From Mangrovihabitans endophyticus (GTDB taxonomy: Bacteria > Actinomycetota > Actinomycetes > Mycobacteriales > Micromonosporaceae), in assembly GCF_014646155.1 (NCBI RefSeq), contig NZ_BMMX01000001.1, positions 793,720-857,719 of the forward strand: a stretch of DNA of 64,000 nucleotides, in the 5' to 3' direction. Both the position numbers and the translations under genes were made by a program. Below the pieces are notes generated by a model, which searched no databases, was not told the DNA's origin, and was given only the letters and a program-made list of their open reading frames with translations. Shown one piece after another: positions 1-8,098 of the stretch. The stretch's first letter is position 1. The number at the start of each line of letters is the position of its first letter.

Positions 1-428
1 TGCTGGAAGGGGCCGGGACGTCGCCGCAAGCCGTCGTCCTGGTCGACACCTATGTGCCCGACCAGGTGCCGTCCCGCCTGCTGCGGTTCCTCACCCACCG
101 CTACGCGACCCAGCAGGGCGCCGGCGACTACGACTTCGAAAAGATCACCGCGGCGTCGGCGTACAGCCTGATGCTGCAGGGCTGGCGGCCGGCCGCGCTG
201 CGGACGCCGACCCTGGTGGTACGCCCGGACCGGCCCATCGACGGACCGGACGGCGCCGACGAGCTGGAGCCGGGCGAGTGGCAGTCGTCGTGGCCGGTGC
301 CGCACGACGTCACGACGCTGGCGGGGGACCATTTCTCGCTCGTCCACGCGGACGTGGCGGCGACCGCGGCGGCGATCCGGGCGTGGCTGAGCGGGGGTGA
401 CGTGGCGGGCCCGGCGGATCGCCAGTGA
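1..428 (+). CDS. Type I polyketide synthase, C-terminal thioesterase end (partial)
   Basis: Only the last ~142 residues are present; the reading frame is open from base 3 and runs off the left edge. The visible part starts with LEGAGTSPQAVVLVDTY, the strand carrying the Asp region of macrolide-type thioesterases, and ends with GDHFSLVHADVAATAAAIRAWL, where the His of GDHF is the expected third catalytic residue. The GxSxG nucleophile lies upstream of the window. Such domains release and usually cyclise the finished polyketide at the end of the last PKS module, so this gene probably encodes the final module. The methoxymalonyl-ACP cassette follows 76 bp downstream on the opposite strand, which supports a macrolide or polyether-like cluster extending to the left. 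A free-standing type II thioesterase cannot be strictly excluded from this fragment. Confidence 0.85.
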   Translation, partial: LEGAGTSPQAVVLVDTYVPDQVPSRLLRFLTHRYATQQGAGDYDFEKITAASAYSLMLQGWRPAALRTPTLVVRPDRPIDGPDGADELEPGEWQSSWPVPHDVTTLAGDHFSLVHADVAATAAAIRAWLSGGDVAGPADRQ

Positions 429-504
429 CGACGCCGCGGGCCCGGCCGGGCCCGCGGCGTCGCCGGGCGGGCCGGCGCGGCAGGTGCGCGGGCCCCGCCG
501 CCGG

Positions 505-1170
505 TCAGTGCTTCTTGCGGATCAGGGTGATGCCGTCCGCCATCGGGATCAGCGACACGTCCACCCGCGGATCGTCGCGGACCATGAGGTTGAACGTCCG
601 GATGCCGACGGTGTCCGCGTCCTGCGCCTGCGGATCGACGACCCGGCCGAAGAACAGCGTGTTGTCCACCGCGATCAGTCCCCGGTCGTGCACCAGGGTC
701 AGCGCCAGCTCGTAGTAGTCGGGATAGCGTTGCTTGTCGGCGTCCAGGAACACGAAGTCGAACGTTCCGGCGCGCCGGTCCGCGATCAGCTCGGCGAGGG
801 TCTGGGTCGCGTCGCCGATGCGGACGTCGATCCGGTCCGCCACGCCGGCCTGCTGCCAATAGCCGGCGCCGATGCGCGGCCAGCGGTTGGTGATGTCGCA
901 AGTGACCAGGCGGCCGTCGGGTGCCAGCGCGCGCGCCAGGCACAGCGTGCTGTACCCGGTGAACGTGCCGATCTCCAGGATGTTGCGGGCCGGCGTCATC
1001 CCGGCCAGCAGCGCCAGCAGTTGCCCCTCCTCGGGCATCACCTGCATGGCCGCGCCCATCGGCAGCTCGTGCGTCGTCTGCCGCAGCCTCCGCAGGATGT
1101 CGTCCTCACGCAGCGAGACGTCGCGGAGATAGCCGGCCAGCGCCGCGGAGGTGTCTACCTGCTGTGCCAT
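505..1170 (-). CDS. fkbG: SAM-dependent O-methyltransferase of methoxymalonyl-ACP synthesis (FkbG-like)
   Basis: A 221-residue class I methyltransferase of the catechol-O-methyltransferase-like family. The SAM motif ILEIGTFTGYSTLCLARAL is clear, followed by LVTCDI and the metal/substrate stretch FDFVFLDADKQRYPDYYE; the C-terminus has the usual IPMADGITLIRKK. In the FK506/FK520 pathways FkbG O-methylates the hydroxymalonyl-ACP intermediate, and the gene order here (G-H-I-J-K) matches those clusters. The ATG at 1170 is preceded by GGGAGG at a good distance; the longer frame upstream is FkbH read in another phase. It overlaps the end of fkbH by 16 bp, so it is the last gene of the cassette operon. 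Substrate assignment rests on context. Confidence 0.9.
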   Translation of the reverse strand: MAQQVDTSAALAGYLRDVSLREDDILRRLRQTTHELPMGAAMQVMPEEGQLLALLAGMTPARNILEIGTFTGYSTLCLARALAPDGRLVTCDITNRWPRIGAGYWQQAGVADRIDVRIGDATQTLAELIADRRAGTFDFVFLDADKQRYPDYYELALTLVHDRGLIAVDNTLFFGRVVDPQAQDADTVGIRTFNLMVRDDPRVDVSLIPMADGITLIRKKH

Positions 1171-2264
1171 GCGTCGCCTCCCTCGGGGAACGGACCGGCG
1201 AGGGGCACCGCGCGCACGGTCATCGTGGACGGCGGGCTGGCCGGCGACGGGACCAGGTGGAGCCGCCGGAGCTCGCTCAGCTCGGGCGGTGACAGGTCGG
1301 TGCGGCACGCGCACGGGTCGTCGGTGAAGCCGGCGAAACGGTACGCGACGTCCATCATCCGGTTGCGGGCGGTCGGCCGGAAGTCCGCGAGCAGGTGGAC
1401 CCCGGCCCGTGTGGCCTCGGCGCCGAGCCAGTTCAGCAGCGTCGCGCCCACCCCGAACGCCACCACGCGGCACGAGGTGGCGAGCAGCTTGAGGTGCCAG
1501 GCGGCGGCGTGCCTGCCCATCAGCACCAGGCCGACCGCGCCGTGCGGTCCGAACCGGTCGGTCAGCGTGGTGACCAGCACCTCGTGCTCCGGGTCGGCGA
1601 GCAGCGCGGTGAGCTCCGGGTGTCCGTAGTGCACGCCGGTGGCGTTCATCTGGCTGGTGCGCAGGGTCAGCTCCTCGACCCGGGCCAGGTCCGCCTCGCC
1701 GGCCCGGTCGATGCGCATCACCATGTCGAGGCTGCGCAGGAAGTCATCGCTCGGGCCGCGGAATTCCGCCTGGGCCGCGGTGCGCGCGAACCCCGCCCGG
1801 TACATCCGGCGCCGGTCACGCGCGTCCGCGGTCACCGTGGCGGGGGAGAACTCCGGCAGCGTGGCGATCTGGTCGAGTCGCTCGGCCGGGTAGCACCGCA
1901 CCTGCGGGTGGTGGTACGTCACCTCCGCACGCTCGGCGGGCTGGTCGTCGACGAAGGCGATGACGTCGTGCGCGAAATTGAGCCCGTCCGCTATCTGGGC
2001 GACCGACGCCGACTTGGGGCCCCAGCCGATCCGGGGCAGCACGAAGTAGTCGGCCACGCCCAGCGCTTCCAGCTTCGCCCAGGCTTCGTCGTGGTCGTTC
2101 TTGCTGGCCACCGACTGCAGGATGCCGCGACGGTCCAGCTCGGCGATCAGGTCGCGGACGCGGGGGCGCAGGACGACCTCGCCGTCCTCGGCCAGGGTGC
2201 CCTGCCACAGGGTGTTGTCGAGGTCCCAGACGAGACATTTGACGACCTTGGCGGCTTCGGTCAC
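1155..2264 (-). CDS. fkbH: HAD-like FkbH protein (glyceryl-ACP formation)
   Basis: 369 residues, the usual size for FkbH proteins. The N-terminus contains VWDLDNTLWQGTL, the HAD motif I with the two Asp residues, then SKNDHDEAWAKLE and the FVDDQPAERAEV acidic motif typical of this family; the C-terminal half resembles the GNAT-like domain of FkbH proteins. FkbH dephosphorylates 1,3-bisphosphoglycerate and loads the glyceryl unit on the dedicated ACP, the first step to methoxymalonyl-ACP. The GTG start at 2264 is chosen because it overlaps the fkbI stop by four bases (GTGA) and begins directly before the conserved domain; longer starts would run into fkbI. Confidence 0.92.
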   Translation of the reverse strand: MTEAAKVVKCLVWDLDNTLWQGTLAEDGEVVLRPRVRDLIAELDRRGILQSVASKNDHDEAWAKLEALGVADYFVLPRIGWGPKSASVAQIADGLNFAHDVIAFVDDQPAERAEVTYHHPQVRCYPAERLDQIATLPEFSPATVTADARDRRRMYRAGFARTAAQAEFRGPSDDFLRSLDMVMRIDRAGEADLARVEELTLRTSQMNATGVHYGHPELTALLADPEHEVLVTTLTDRFGPHGAVGLVLMGRHAAAWHLKLLATSCRVVAFGVGATLLNWLGAEATRAGVHLLADFRPTARNRMMDVAYRFAGFTDDPCACRTDLSPPELSELRRLHLVPSPASPPSTMTVRAVPLAGPFPEGGDAWHSR

Positions 2265-3382
2265 GAGGTCACCTTCCTCCGGGCGGACGCCACCGCGTGG
2301 TCGGCGAGGATGAGCTGGCAGATCTCGGTGCTGCCTTCGATGAGTTCCATGAGCTTGGCGTCGCGGTATCCGCGCGCCACCACGTGACCGTCGTGTGCGG
2401 CGGCCGAGCCCAGCACCTGCACCGCGGTGGCCGCGCCCTGCGCCGCCTGCCCCGCGCTGACCTGCTTGGCCAGCACGGTGGCGACGACCATGTCCGGGGA
2501 GGCGTCGTCCCAGCACCGGCTGGCGTGTTCACAGACCAGGGTCGCGACCTGCCGGGCGATCAGCAGATTCGCCAGATGGCGGCCGACGAGCTGATGCTCG
2601 GCGAGCGGCCGGCCGAACTGGGTGCGGGTGCGCGCATGGTCGGCCGCGGCCTCGGCGCAGGCCTGCAGGATGCCCACGCACCCCCAGGCGACCGACATGC
2701 GCCCGTACGCGAGCGCCGCCGTCACGAGCATGCCGATGGGCTGTCCGCCGCCGAGCACGGCGGTCTTGCGTACCCGTACGCCGTCCAACCGGATGTCGGC
2801 GTGCCCGGCGGCCCGGCATCCGGACGGCTGGGGAACCGGCCGGATCGTCACGCCCGGCGCGGTGGCGGGCACCACGACGGCGGCCGCCCCGCACTGGTAG
2901 CGGCCGACGACGAGGATCAGGTCGGCGTAGCGGGCCGCCGTCGTCCAGACCTTGTGGCCGGAGACGACGACGTCGTCACCGTCCGGTTCGATGGTCGCGG
3001 TGATCGCCGACAGGTCGCTGCCCGCCTCCGGTTCGCTGAAGGCGACTGCGGCGAGCCGCCCGCCGGTCAGGAGGGGCAGGTATTCCGCGCGCTGGCTGCG
3101 GCTGCCCAGACGCTGCACGGTCCACGCGGCCATGCCCTGCGAGGTCATCACGCTGCGCAGCGACGAGCACCGGCTGCCCACGTGGGCGGTGAAGGCCCCG
3201 TTGGCCAGGCTTGTCGCGCCGAGGCCGCCGTACTCCGCGGGCACCTGCGCGCAGAGCAGCCCGGCGGCGGCGAGCCGGCGCGGCACATCGTCCGGGAGCA
3301 GCGCGTCCCGGTCCCAGTCCGCCGCCCGGTCGCCGACCAGGCGGTCGACCAGATCTCGCGCGCCGGCCAGCGGGTCAGGCAT
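2261..3382 (-). CDS. fkbI: Acyl-CoA dehydrogenase family protein of methoxymalonyl-ACP synthesis (FkbI-like)
   Basis: 373 residues with the full acyl-CoA dehydrogenase fold: an alpha-helical N-terminus with VPAEYGGLGATS, the central FSEPEAGSDLSAI flavin/substrate motif, RTQFGRPLAEHQLV, and a C-terminal ELIEGSTEICQ segment with the expected catalytic Glu region. In the FkbG-K pathway this enzyme oxidises the hydroxyl-bearing ACP intermediate together with FkbK, and it acts on an ACP-bound rather than a CoA-bound substrate. It overlaps fkbJ by 8 bp upstream and fkbH by 4 bp downstream, so all are translationally coupled. Family membership is certain; the pathway role comes from gene order. Confidence 0.92.
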   Translation of the reverse strand: MPDPLAGARDLVDRLVGDRAADWDRDALLPDDVPRRLAAAGLLCAQVPAEYGGLGATSLANGAFTAHVGSRCSSLRSVMTSQGMAAWTVQRLGSRSQRAEYLPLLTGGRLAAVAFSEPEAGSDLSAITATIEPDGDDVVVSGHKVWTTAARYADLILVVGRYQCGAAAVVVPATAPGVTIRPVPQPSGCRAAGHADIRLDGVRVRKTAVLGGGQPIGMLVTAALAYGRMSVAWGCVGILQACAEAAADHARTRTQFGRPLAEHQLVGRHLANLLIARQVATLVCEHASRCWDDASPDMVVATVLAKQVSAGQAAQGAATAVQVLGSAAAHDGHVVARGYRDAKLMELIEGSTEICQLILADHAVASARRKVTS

Positions 3383-3644
3383 CGGCAGGCGTTTGCGCGG
3401 CCCGCAACCGCAGCACGAGGTCCGTCATGGACGCGACGGTGCGGAAGTGGTCGCGCTTGAGGTCGTCGCCCTGGATCTCCAGGTCGAACTCCTGCTCCAG
3501 GAAGACGACGAGTTCCATCGCGAACATCGACGAGACCAACCCGGAGGCGAACAGGTCACGGTCGGTGGGAACGTCGTCGTTGACGCGATCGGCGACGAAA
3601 CGGCCGATCGTCGCTTCGATGTCCGCCGTGCCGTCGCTGCTCAT
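3375..3644 (-). CDS. fkbJ: Dedicated acyl carrier protein for methoxymalonyl units (FkbJ-like)
   Basis: An 89-residue free-standing acyl carrier protein. The phosphopantetheine site lies in DLFASGLVSSMFAMELVVFLEQEF; the canonical DSL is replaced by a SS pair, as in other FkbJ-type carriers where the residue before the modified Ser is not Asp. The following FDLEIQGDDLKRDHFRTVASM matches ACP helix III. It carries the glyceryl, hydroxymalonyl and methoxymalonyl intermediates and presents the extender to PKS acyltransferase domains. Its start overlaps the fkbK stop (ATGA) and its end overlaps fkbI. Confidence 0.9.
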   Translation of the reverse strand: MSSDGTADIEATIGRFVADRVNDDVPTDRDLFASGLVSSMFAMELVVFLEQEFDLEIQGDDLKRDHFRTVASMTDLVLRLRAAQTPADA

Positions 3645-4501
3645 GAAAGCACCTTCCGATAGTCGTAGAAGCCGCGGCCGGTCTTCTGCCCCAGCTCGTT
3701 GCGGCGCACCTTCTCGACGAGAAGCTCGCAGGGCGCGTATCCGGCGTTCCCGGTACGCTCGGCGAGAGCGCGGAGGGCGTCCACCAGATTGTCGATGCCG
3801 ATGAGATCCGCGGTGCGCAGCGGGCCGGTCGGATGCCCCAGACAGCCCCGCATCAGGGCGTCGACGGAGTCCGCGTCGGCGGTGCCCGCGGCGACCATCC
3901 GGGCGGCCTCGTTGATCATCGGATGCAGCAGCCGGCTCGTGACGAAGCCCGGTGCGTCGTTGACGACGGTGGGTTTGCGTCCCAGCCGGGCGAGCAGGGC
4001 GACGATGGCGTCGATGGTCGCGGCGCTGGTCTGCGCGCCGCGGATCACCTCCACCATCGCGATGAGATACGTCGGGTTCATGAAGTGGACCCCGGCGAAC
4101 TCGGCCGGTCGGCGCACCGATCGGGCCAGCTCGGCGATCGGGATGCCGGACGTGTTGGAGATCAGCGGCGTGCCCGGCGCGAGCGAGGCGCAGACCCGGG
4201 CGAGGACGTCGGCCTTGCGCGCCGCGTCCTCGGTGATCGCCTCGATCACCGCGCCGGCGCCGGCCGCGTCCTCGTGCGACGAGCTGGTGGTCAGCCGGCC
4301 CGGGGAGAGCGAGGCCGGGAAGGCCTCCATCAGTCGGCCGTGCCGCACCTGCTTGGTGATCCTCGCCGGCGCCTGCGTCAGAGCCTCGTCATGGATGTCC
4401 ACGAGGAGCACGTCGCTGCCCTGGCCGAGCGCCATGGCCGCGATGCCGCAGCCCATGACGCCGGCACCGATGATGGCGATAGTGTCCGGAGCCGGATCCA
4501 T
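3641..4501 (-). CDS. fkbK: 3-hydroxyacyl-CoA dehydrogenase family protein of methoxymalonyl-ACP synthesis (FkbK-like)
   Basis: 286 residues with an N-terminal Rossmann motif IAIIGAGVMGCGIAAMALGQG, the family motif FAGVHFMNP around the catalytic His, NDAPGFVTSRLLHPMINEA, and a C-terminal GQKTGRGFYDY, all hallmarks of 3-hydroxyacyl-CoA dehydrogenases. In this cassette it oxidises the ACP-bound glyceryl hydroxyl. The ATG at 4501 (MDPAPDTIAII) is preferred because it lies just before the Rossmann strand; an in-frame start at 4555 would add 18 poorly conserved residues. It is the first gene of the cassette, 110 bp downstream of the LysR gene on the same strand. Confidence 0.9.
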   Translation of the reverse strand: MDPAPDTIAIIGAGVMGCGIAAMALGQGSDVLLVDIHDEALTQAPARITKQVRHGRLMEAFPASLSPGRLTTSSSHEDAAGAGAVIEAITEDAARKADVLARVCASLAPGTPLISNTSGIPIAELARSVRRPAEFAGVHFMNPTYLIAMVEVIRGAQTSAATIDAIVALLARLGRKPTVVNDAPGFVTSRLLHPMINEAARMVAAGTADADSVDALMRGCLGHPTGPLRTADLIGIDNLVDALRALAERTGNAGYAPCELLVEKVRRNELGQKTGRGFYDYRKVLS

Positions 4502-4611
4502 TGTCGTCGCCGCGCCTCTCGTCGAACCGGCGGTGCCGAGGGCACTCAGGCTCACCGAACCGCCCGGCGAAGGTCAATGCATCCCGGCCGGTTCTAGGGA
4601 AAGTGCCATGC

Positions 4612-5520
4612 TCACCGCTGCGGTCGCCGGTGGATCGCGGCGGCGATCCGGTGCAGCACGTCCAGCGTGGACACGACCGCGGGCCGGGCGACGTTCTCCG
4701 GGCGGCACAGGGCATCGATGCGGCGGACGGCGCGGACCCCGCCCAGGGGCCGCAGGACGACACCGGGAGTCGGCGGGATGGTCCACCGCGGGAGGAGCGC
4801 CAGGCCGGCCCCGGCGCGCACCATGGCGGCGACGACGGTGAATTCGTTCACGCGGTGCCGCACCCGCACCGGATGCCCGGACACGGCCGCGAGGGCGTCC
4901 ACGATGGCCCCGACCGGAAAGCCTTCGTGGGTCGTGATCCACGGGTGACCGGCGACGTCCGCCGCGTCCAGCGTTGCCTTGCCCGCCAGGGGCGAGCCAG
5001 CCGGCATGGCGACGTCGAGCGGCTCCTCCAGCAGCGGCGTCACGCTCACCGTGTCCGGCCAGTGCGGGGTGTGTTCGAAGCGGTGCGCGAGGACCACGTC
5101 GTACCGGCTGGTGAGGCGCGGGAACTCGGTCTGCGGCCGGTCTTCGTCGGCGAGGCTGACCGACACCGGTCCGTCCGGCGGGAAGTCCTGCACCAGGGCG
5201 GGGAAGAACGCCAGCGCCGCGCTGCTGAACGCGGCCACCGAGACGGTCCCGCGCGTGCTGGCGGCGAGCGATCGCACCGTCTCGTCCGCGACTGTCAGGG
5301 CGGCCTCCACCTGCACCGCCGCCGCGGCCACCCGCCGGCCGGCCTCGGTGAGCACCAGCCGGCGTCGCTCCCGGCGGGTCAGCGGCACCGGAGTGCCGCG
5401 CTGCAGGAGGCGGAGTTGCTGAGACACGGCCGACGGGGTGATCCGCAACGACTCGGCGACCGCGCTCACGCTGCCGAGGGCGCCGAGCGCGCGGAGCATC
5501 CGCAATTGCTGCACGTCCAT
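4612..5520 (-). CDS. LysR-family transcriptional regulator
   Basis: 302 residues. The N-terminal winged helix-turn-helix reads MDVQQLRMLRALGALGSVSAVAESLRITPSAVSQQLRLLQ, followed by the linker helix and an effector domain (VSVAAFSSAALAFFPALVQ). The ATG at 5520 is the natural start because it begins directly with the DNA-binding domain. It diverges from the YbaK-like gene, the usual LysR arrangement, with a CTTCA-N7-TGAAG dyad in the 81 bp between them. It lies upstream of fkbK on the same strand, so read-through into the cassette is possible, but the divergent gene is its likelier target. Confidence 0.92.
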   Translation of the reverse strand: MDVQQLRMLRALGALGSVSAVAESLRITPSAVSQQLRLLQRGTPVPLTRRERRRLVLTEAGRRVAAAAVQVEAALTVADETVRSLAASTRGTVSVAAFSSAALAFFPALVQDFPPDGPVSVSLADEDRPQTEFPRLTSRYDVVLAHRFEHTPHWPDTVSVTPLLEEPLDVAMPAGSPLAGKATLDAADVAGHPWITTHEGFPVGAIVDALAAVSGHPVRVRHRVNEFTVVAAMVRAGAGLALLPRWTIPPTPGVVLRPLGGVRAVRRIDALCRPENVARPAVVSTLDVLHRIAAAIHRRPQR

Positions 5521-5528
5521 GCCTTCAA

Positions 5529-5574
5529 TGTAGCCCTGCTTCACCATCGCTGAAGAGATTGGGGCTTGGCTACA
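5529..5574. promoter_or_regulatory. Nested dyads, probable LysR binding site
   Basis: Between the divergent LysR and YbaK-like genes lie two nested inverted repeats. The outer arms are TGTAGCC (5529-5535) and GGCTACA (5568-5574). The inner arms are CTTCA (5539-5543) and TGAAG (5551-5555), a T-N11-A type LysR box. Both are seen directly; binding by the adjacent regulator is inferred. Confidence 0.55.
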
Positions 5575-5601
5575 ACGTCGTGGTTGCCCACACTTGGTGG
5601 C

Positions 5602-6126
5602 ATGCTTGCTCCTCGCACCGCCGCGGCGTACGACGACCTGCTCGCTCTCCTCGACGGGCGCGGCGCCGACTATTCGGTGATGACCCACGAGCCGGTCGGC
5701 ACGACAGAGGTGGTGAGCCGGCTGCGGGGCAATGCGCTCGAACAAGCGGCGAAGTGCCTCCTGCTGGTCGTCAAGCTCGACCGCCGCACCCGGCGGCACG
5801 TGCTGGCCGTGGTGCCCGGCGACAGCAAGGTCGACCTGAGGGCGGTGGCCGGCCTGTTCGCCGCCCGCTACGTCGGCTTCGCCGACCCCGCGACGGCCGA
5901 GCGGCTCGCACGCAGCGTGCCGGGCACGGTGCTGCCCTTTCCCATGAGCCCGGAGGTGGAGCTGCTGGTCGATCCGCGAGTGCTGACCCAGCCCCGGCTG
6001 TACTTCAACGCCGCCCGCCTGGACCGCTCCATCAGCCTCGACACCGACGATTACACGACCATCGCCCAGCCTCGCGTGGCGCCGATCGCGATCCGGGACG
6101 ATGCCACCAGCCGGGAGTGCCCGTGA
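5602..6126 (+). CDS. YbaK/EbsC-type aminoacyl-tRNA deacylase-like protein
   Basis: 174 residues matching the YbaK/ProRS-associated editing domain: SRLRGNALEQAAKCLLLVV contains the conserved Lys of the family (QAAKCLLL), followed by VPGDSKVDLRAVAGLF and GTVLPFPMSPEVELLVD. Such proteins hydrolyse mischarged aminoacyl-tRNAs or related thioesters in the cytoplasm. The ATG at 5602 (MLAPRTAAAYDDLL) is preferred over an in-frame start at 5566, which would overlap the presumed operator. It overlaps the following cupin gene by four bases, so the two are co-translated. The substrate is unknown, and divergent LysR control would be unusual for a housekeeping editing enzyme. Confidence 0.85.
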   Translation: MLAPRTAAAYDDLLALLDGRGADYSVMTHEPVGTTEVVSRLRGNALEQAAKCLLLVVKLDRRTRRHVLAVVPGDSKVDLRAVAGLFAARYVGFADPATAERLARSVPGTVLPFPMSPEVELLVDPRVLTQPRLYFNAARLDRSISLDTDDYTTIAQPRVAPIAIRDDATSRECP

Positions 6127-6497
6127 CCGGGAGCGACCACCATGCCGAGCTGGCGCCCCTGTTCGCCACGCTCCAGCGGATGGACCTGCAGCCGGTGATC
6201 GACCGGGCGGATCACCCGTGGTTCAACCAGACCCTCGTGCAGGTGGGCGACGTGCTCGTCCGGCTCGGTGTCTTCCAGCCGGGCACCTTCCACTGGCACC
6301 AGCACGACGAGCAGGACGAATTCTTCCTCGTGCTGGACGGCAGGCTGCGCATCGACCTGGACGGCCACGACCCGGTCGACCTCGGGCCGTGGCAGGCGTT
6401 CAGCGTGCCCGCCGGCCTGCGCCACTGCCCGACGGCGGTCGTCGCGAGCACGGTGCTCATGATGGAACGCGCCGACGTGGTCCCCGCGGGCGACTAG
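6123..6497 (+). CDS. Small cupin-fold protein
   Basis: 124 residues. The cupin metal motif 1 is visible as HWHQHDEQDEFFLVLDGRLRI (His, His and Glu ligands) and motif 2 as PAGLRHCPTA with its His. It starts at a GTG overlapping the stop of the YbaK-like gene (GTGA), so it belongs to the same transcript. Small single-domain cupins of this kind often bind a metal and act as epimerases, dioxygenases or ligand sensors; nothing in the sequence selects among these. Confidence 0.85.
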   Translation: MTGSDHHAELAPLFATLQRMDLQPVIDRADHPWFNQTLVQVGDVLVRLGVFQPGTFHWHQHDEQDEFFLVLDGRLRIDLDGHDPVDLGPWQAFSVPAGLRHCPTAVVASTVLMMERADVVPAGD

Positions 6498-6550
6498 CCA
6501 CGCCGGAGGGTCACTAGCATCGTCGCCGAAGCGACGGACGGAGTGCGAGC

Positions 6551-7615
6551 GTGGCGGACGTGCGGCGGTGGGGGAGCCTGGGCGTGGCGCTGCTGGCCGC
6601 TGCGGCCATGTTGGCCGAGCCGTCCGCCGCCCGGCGCACGCCCGCCCCGCCGGTCACCGCCCGGGCCGCCTGGCCGCACGCGCAGCGGGCGGCACTGCCC
6701 GCCACGCTCGCCGACGGCGCCGGCTACGAGCCGGCGGTCTTCCTCGACGCCAGCCGCTCCGTCGGCACCGCCCTCACCACCGACGGTCACGCCGTGCGCC
6801 TGGTTCTGCGCGCGGGCGACGGATCCGTCCGGGTGCTCCGCGAGCTCCCGGTGAGACAGGGTGCGTCGTTCGACGCCCCGACGGTCGCCGGGCAGACCCT
6901 GGTATGGGTGGAGACCACCCGATCGGACGAACAGATGTGGGCGCTCGATCTGAGCCCCGGAGGGGTTCCGCGCCGGGTGACCGGCGACCTCGGTGACGCG
7001 CGCTTCTATCAGTCGCAGTACGACCTCGTCGTCGCGGGCGGCCGGGTGCATTGGGTGGCGGCAGGTACCGGCGACACCACCGAGGTCCGCTCGGTGCGGC
7101 TGGCCGGTGGCCAGGTGGACGTGCGGACCCAGCCCGGAACGTGGTCGCTGGCAGCCTGGCCGTGGCTGGCCGACGGTGTGACCGCGGCCGGCGGCACCAC
7201 GCGGCTGCGCAATCTGAGCACCGGCCGGGATCGCGTCGTCGCCCGCCACGGCCGGGGCGTGATCGCCTGCAGCCCGCTCTGGTGCCGCGTGGTCTCCTTC
7301 AACCCCGACGGCGACCCGCAACTGGAGCTCATGCGTCCCGGCGGGGCGGACCGCCGGAAGATCGGCACGGGCACCGTGTCCAATGTCCTCACCGACACCG
7401 CCGTTCTCGACCGGTTCGAGGTGTTCTCCCGGCTGACCGGAAACTCCGACCTCACCGGCCACTTCCAGTTGCTGGTGTACGAGATCGCCACCCGCACCAG
7501 CATCGAGATCAGCCCGGACGCCACCGACGTGTCGTACCGCAACGGCGTGCTGTGGTGGTCGACCGGCAACCAGGACGACTTCATCCGTCACACGCTGGAC
7601 CTGCGCACCGTCTGA
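6551..7615 (+). CDS. Secreted beta-propeller-like protein of unknown function
   Basis: 354 residues starting at GTG, with a putative Sec signal (RRWGSLGVALLAAAAMLAEPSAA, cleavage after SAA). The mature part consists of repeated short strands such as TLVWVETTRSDEQMWALDL, GRVHWVAAGTGDTTEVRSVRL and NGVLWWSTGNQDDF, consistent with a TolB/WD-like propeller that would bind a ligand or cell-wall component outside the membrane. Two Cys residues (ACSPLWC) could form a disulfide. No catalytic motif is recognised. It stands alone, 53 bp after the cupin gene. Confidence 0.75.
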   Translation: MADVRRWGSLGVALLAAAAMLAEPSAARRTPAPPVTARAAWPHAQRAALPATLADGAGYEPAVFLDASRSVGTALTTDGHAVRLVLRAGDGSVRVLRELPVRQGASFDAPTVAGQTLVWVETTRSDEQMWALDLSPGGVPRRVTGDLGDARFYQSQYDLVVAGGRVHWVAAGTGDTTEVRSVRLAGGQVDVRTQPGTWSLAAWPWLADGVTAAGGTTRLRNLSTGRDRVVARHGRGVIACSPLWCRVVSFNPDGDPQLELMRPGGADRRKIGTGTVSNVLTDTAVLDRFEVFSRLTGNSDLTGHFQLLVYEIATRTSIEISPDATDVSYRNGVLWWSTGNQDDFIRHTLDLRTV

Positions 7616-7720
7616 ACAACCCGGCGGGAATGGGCGAGTGGTCTTCCGGCGAGGTGTCGATCCGGGCGAGGGTGTTTCGTCATCGTGGTGACGGCGAACA
7701 TCCAGTGAGAGGATCCGACC

Positions 7721-8098
7721 ATGCGGTACACGCTGCTGATGCACTATCCCGAGGCCGACGCGTCGACGCTCGGCGAGGAGGCGATCGCCGAGGGACGGCG
7801 GGCGTTCGCCAGCTACGCCGCGACGCTGCACCAGGCCGGTGTGCTGATCTCCGGCGAGGTGCTGCAACCGTCGGCCGACACGACCACGCTGAGCATGGCC
7901 GACGGGCAGGTGCGCGTGCAGGACGGCCCGTTCGCGGACACGAAGGAGCAACTCGGCGGCACCTTCGTGATCGACGTCGCCGACCTGGACGCCGCGATCG
8001 GCTATGCGGAACAGGCGCCGTCGATCGGCTGGGGTTCGGTGGAGATCCGGCCGGGTGCGGTCCACGTGGTCGACGGCGTCTGGCAGCCGAATCGGTGA
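7721..8098 (+). CDS. YCII-related DGPF-domain protein
   Basis: 125 residues of the YCII/DGPF family: MRYTLLMHYPEAD at the start and VRVQDGPFADTKEQLGGTFVIDV with the name-giving DGPF motif. The protein is cytoplasmic and of unknown biochemical function. Its stop codon overlaps the GTG start of a sigma factor, the conserved genetic partner of DGPF proteins in the ECF42 group, so it is probably a target or modulator of that regulator. Confidence 0.9.
   Translation: MRYTLLMHYPEADASTLGEEAIAEGRRAFASYAATLHQAGVLISGEVLQPSADTTTLSMADGQVRVQDGPFADTKEQLGGTFVIDVADLDAAIGYAEQAPSIGWGSVEIRPGAVHVVDGVWQPNR

Noticed and set aside
128..943. Long open frames on the opposite strand and in other phases across most genes
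   Set aside because: In DNA of this GC content long spurious frames are expected. They are Arg/Ala/Pro/Gly-rich, lack motifs and overlap genes with clear family signatures.
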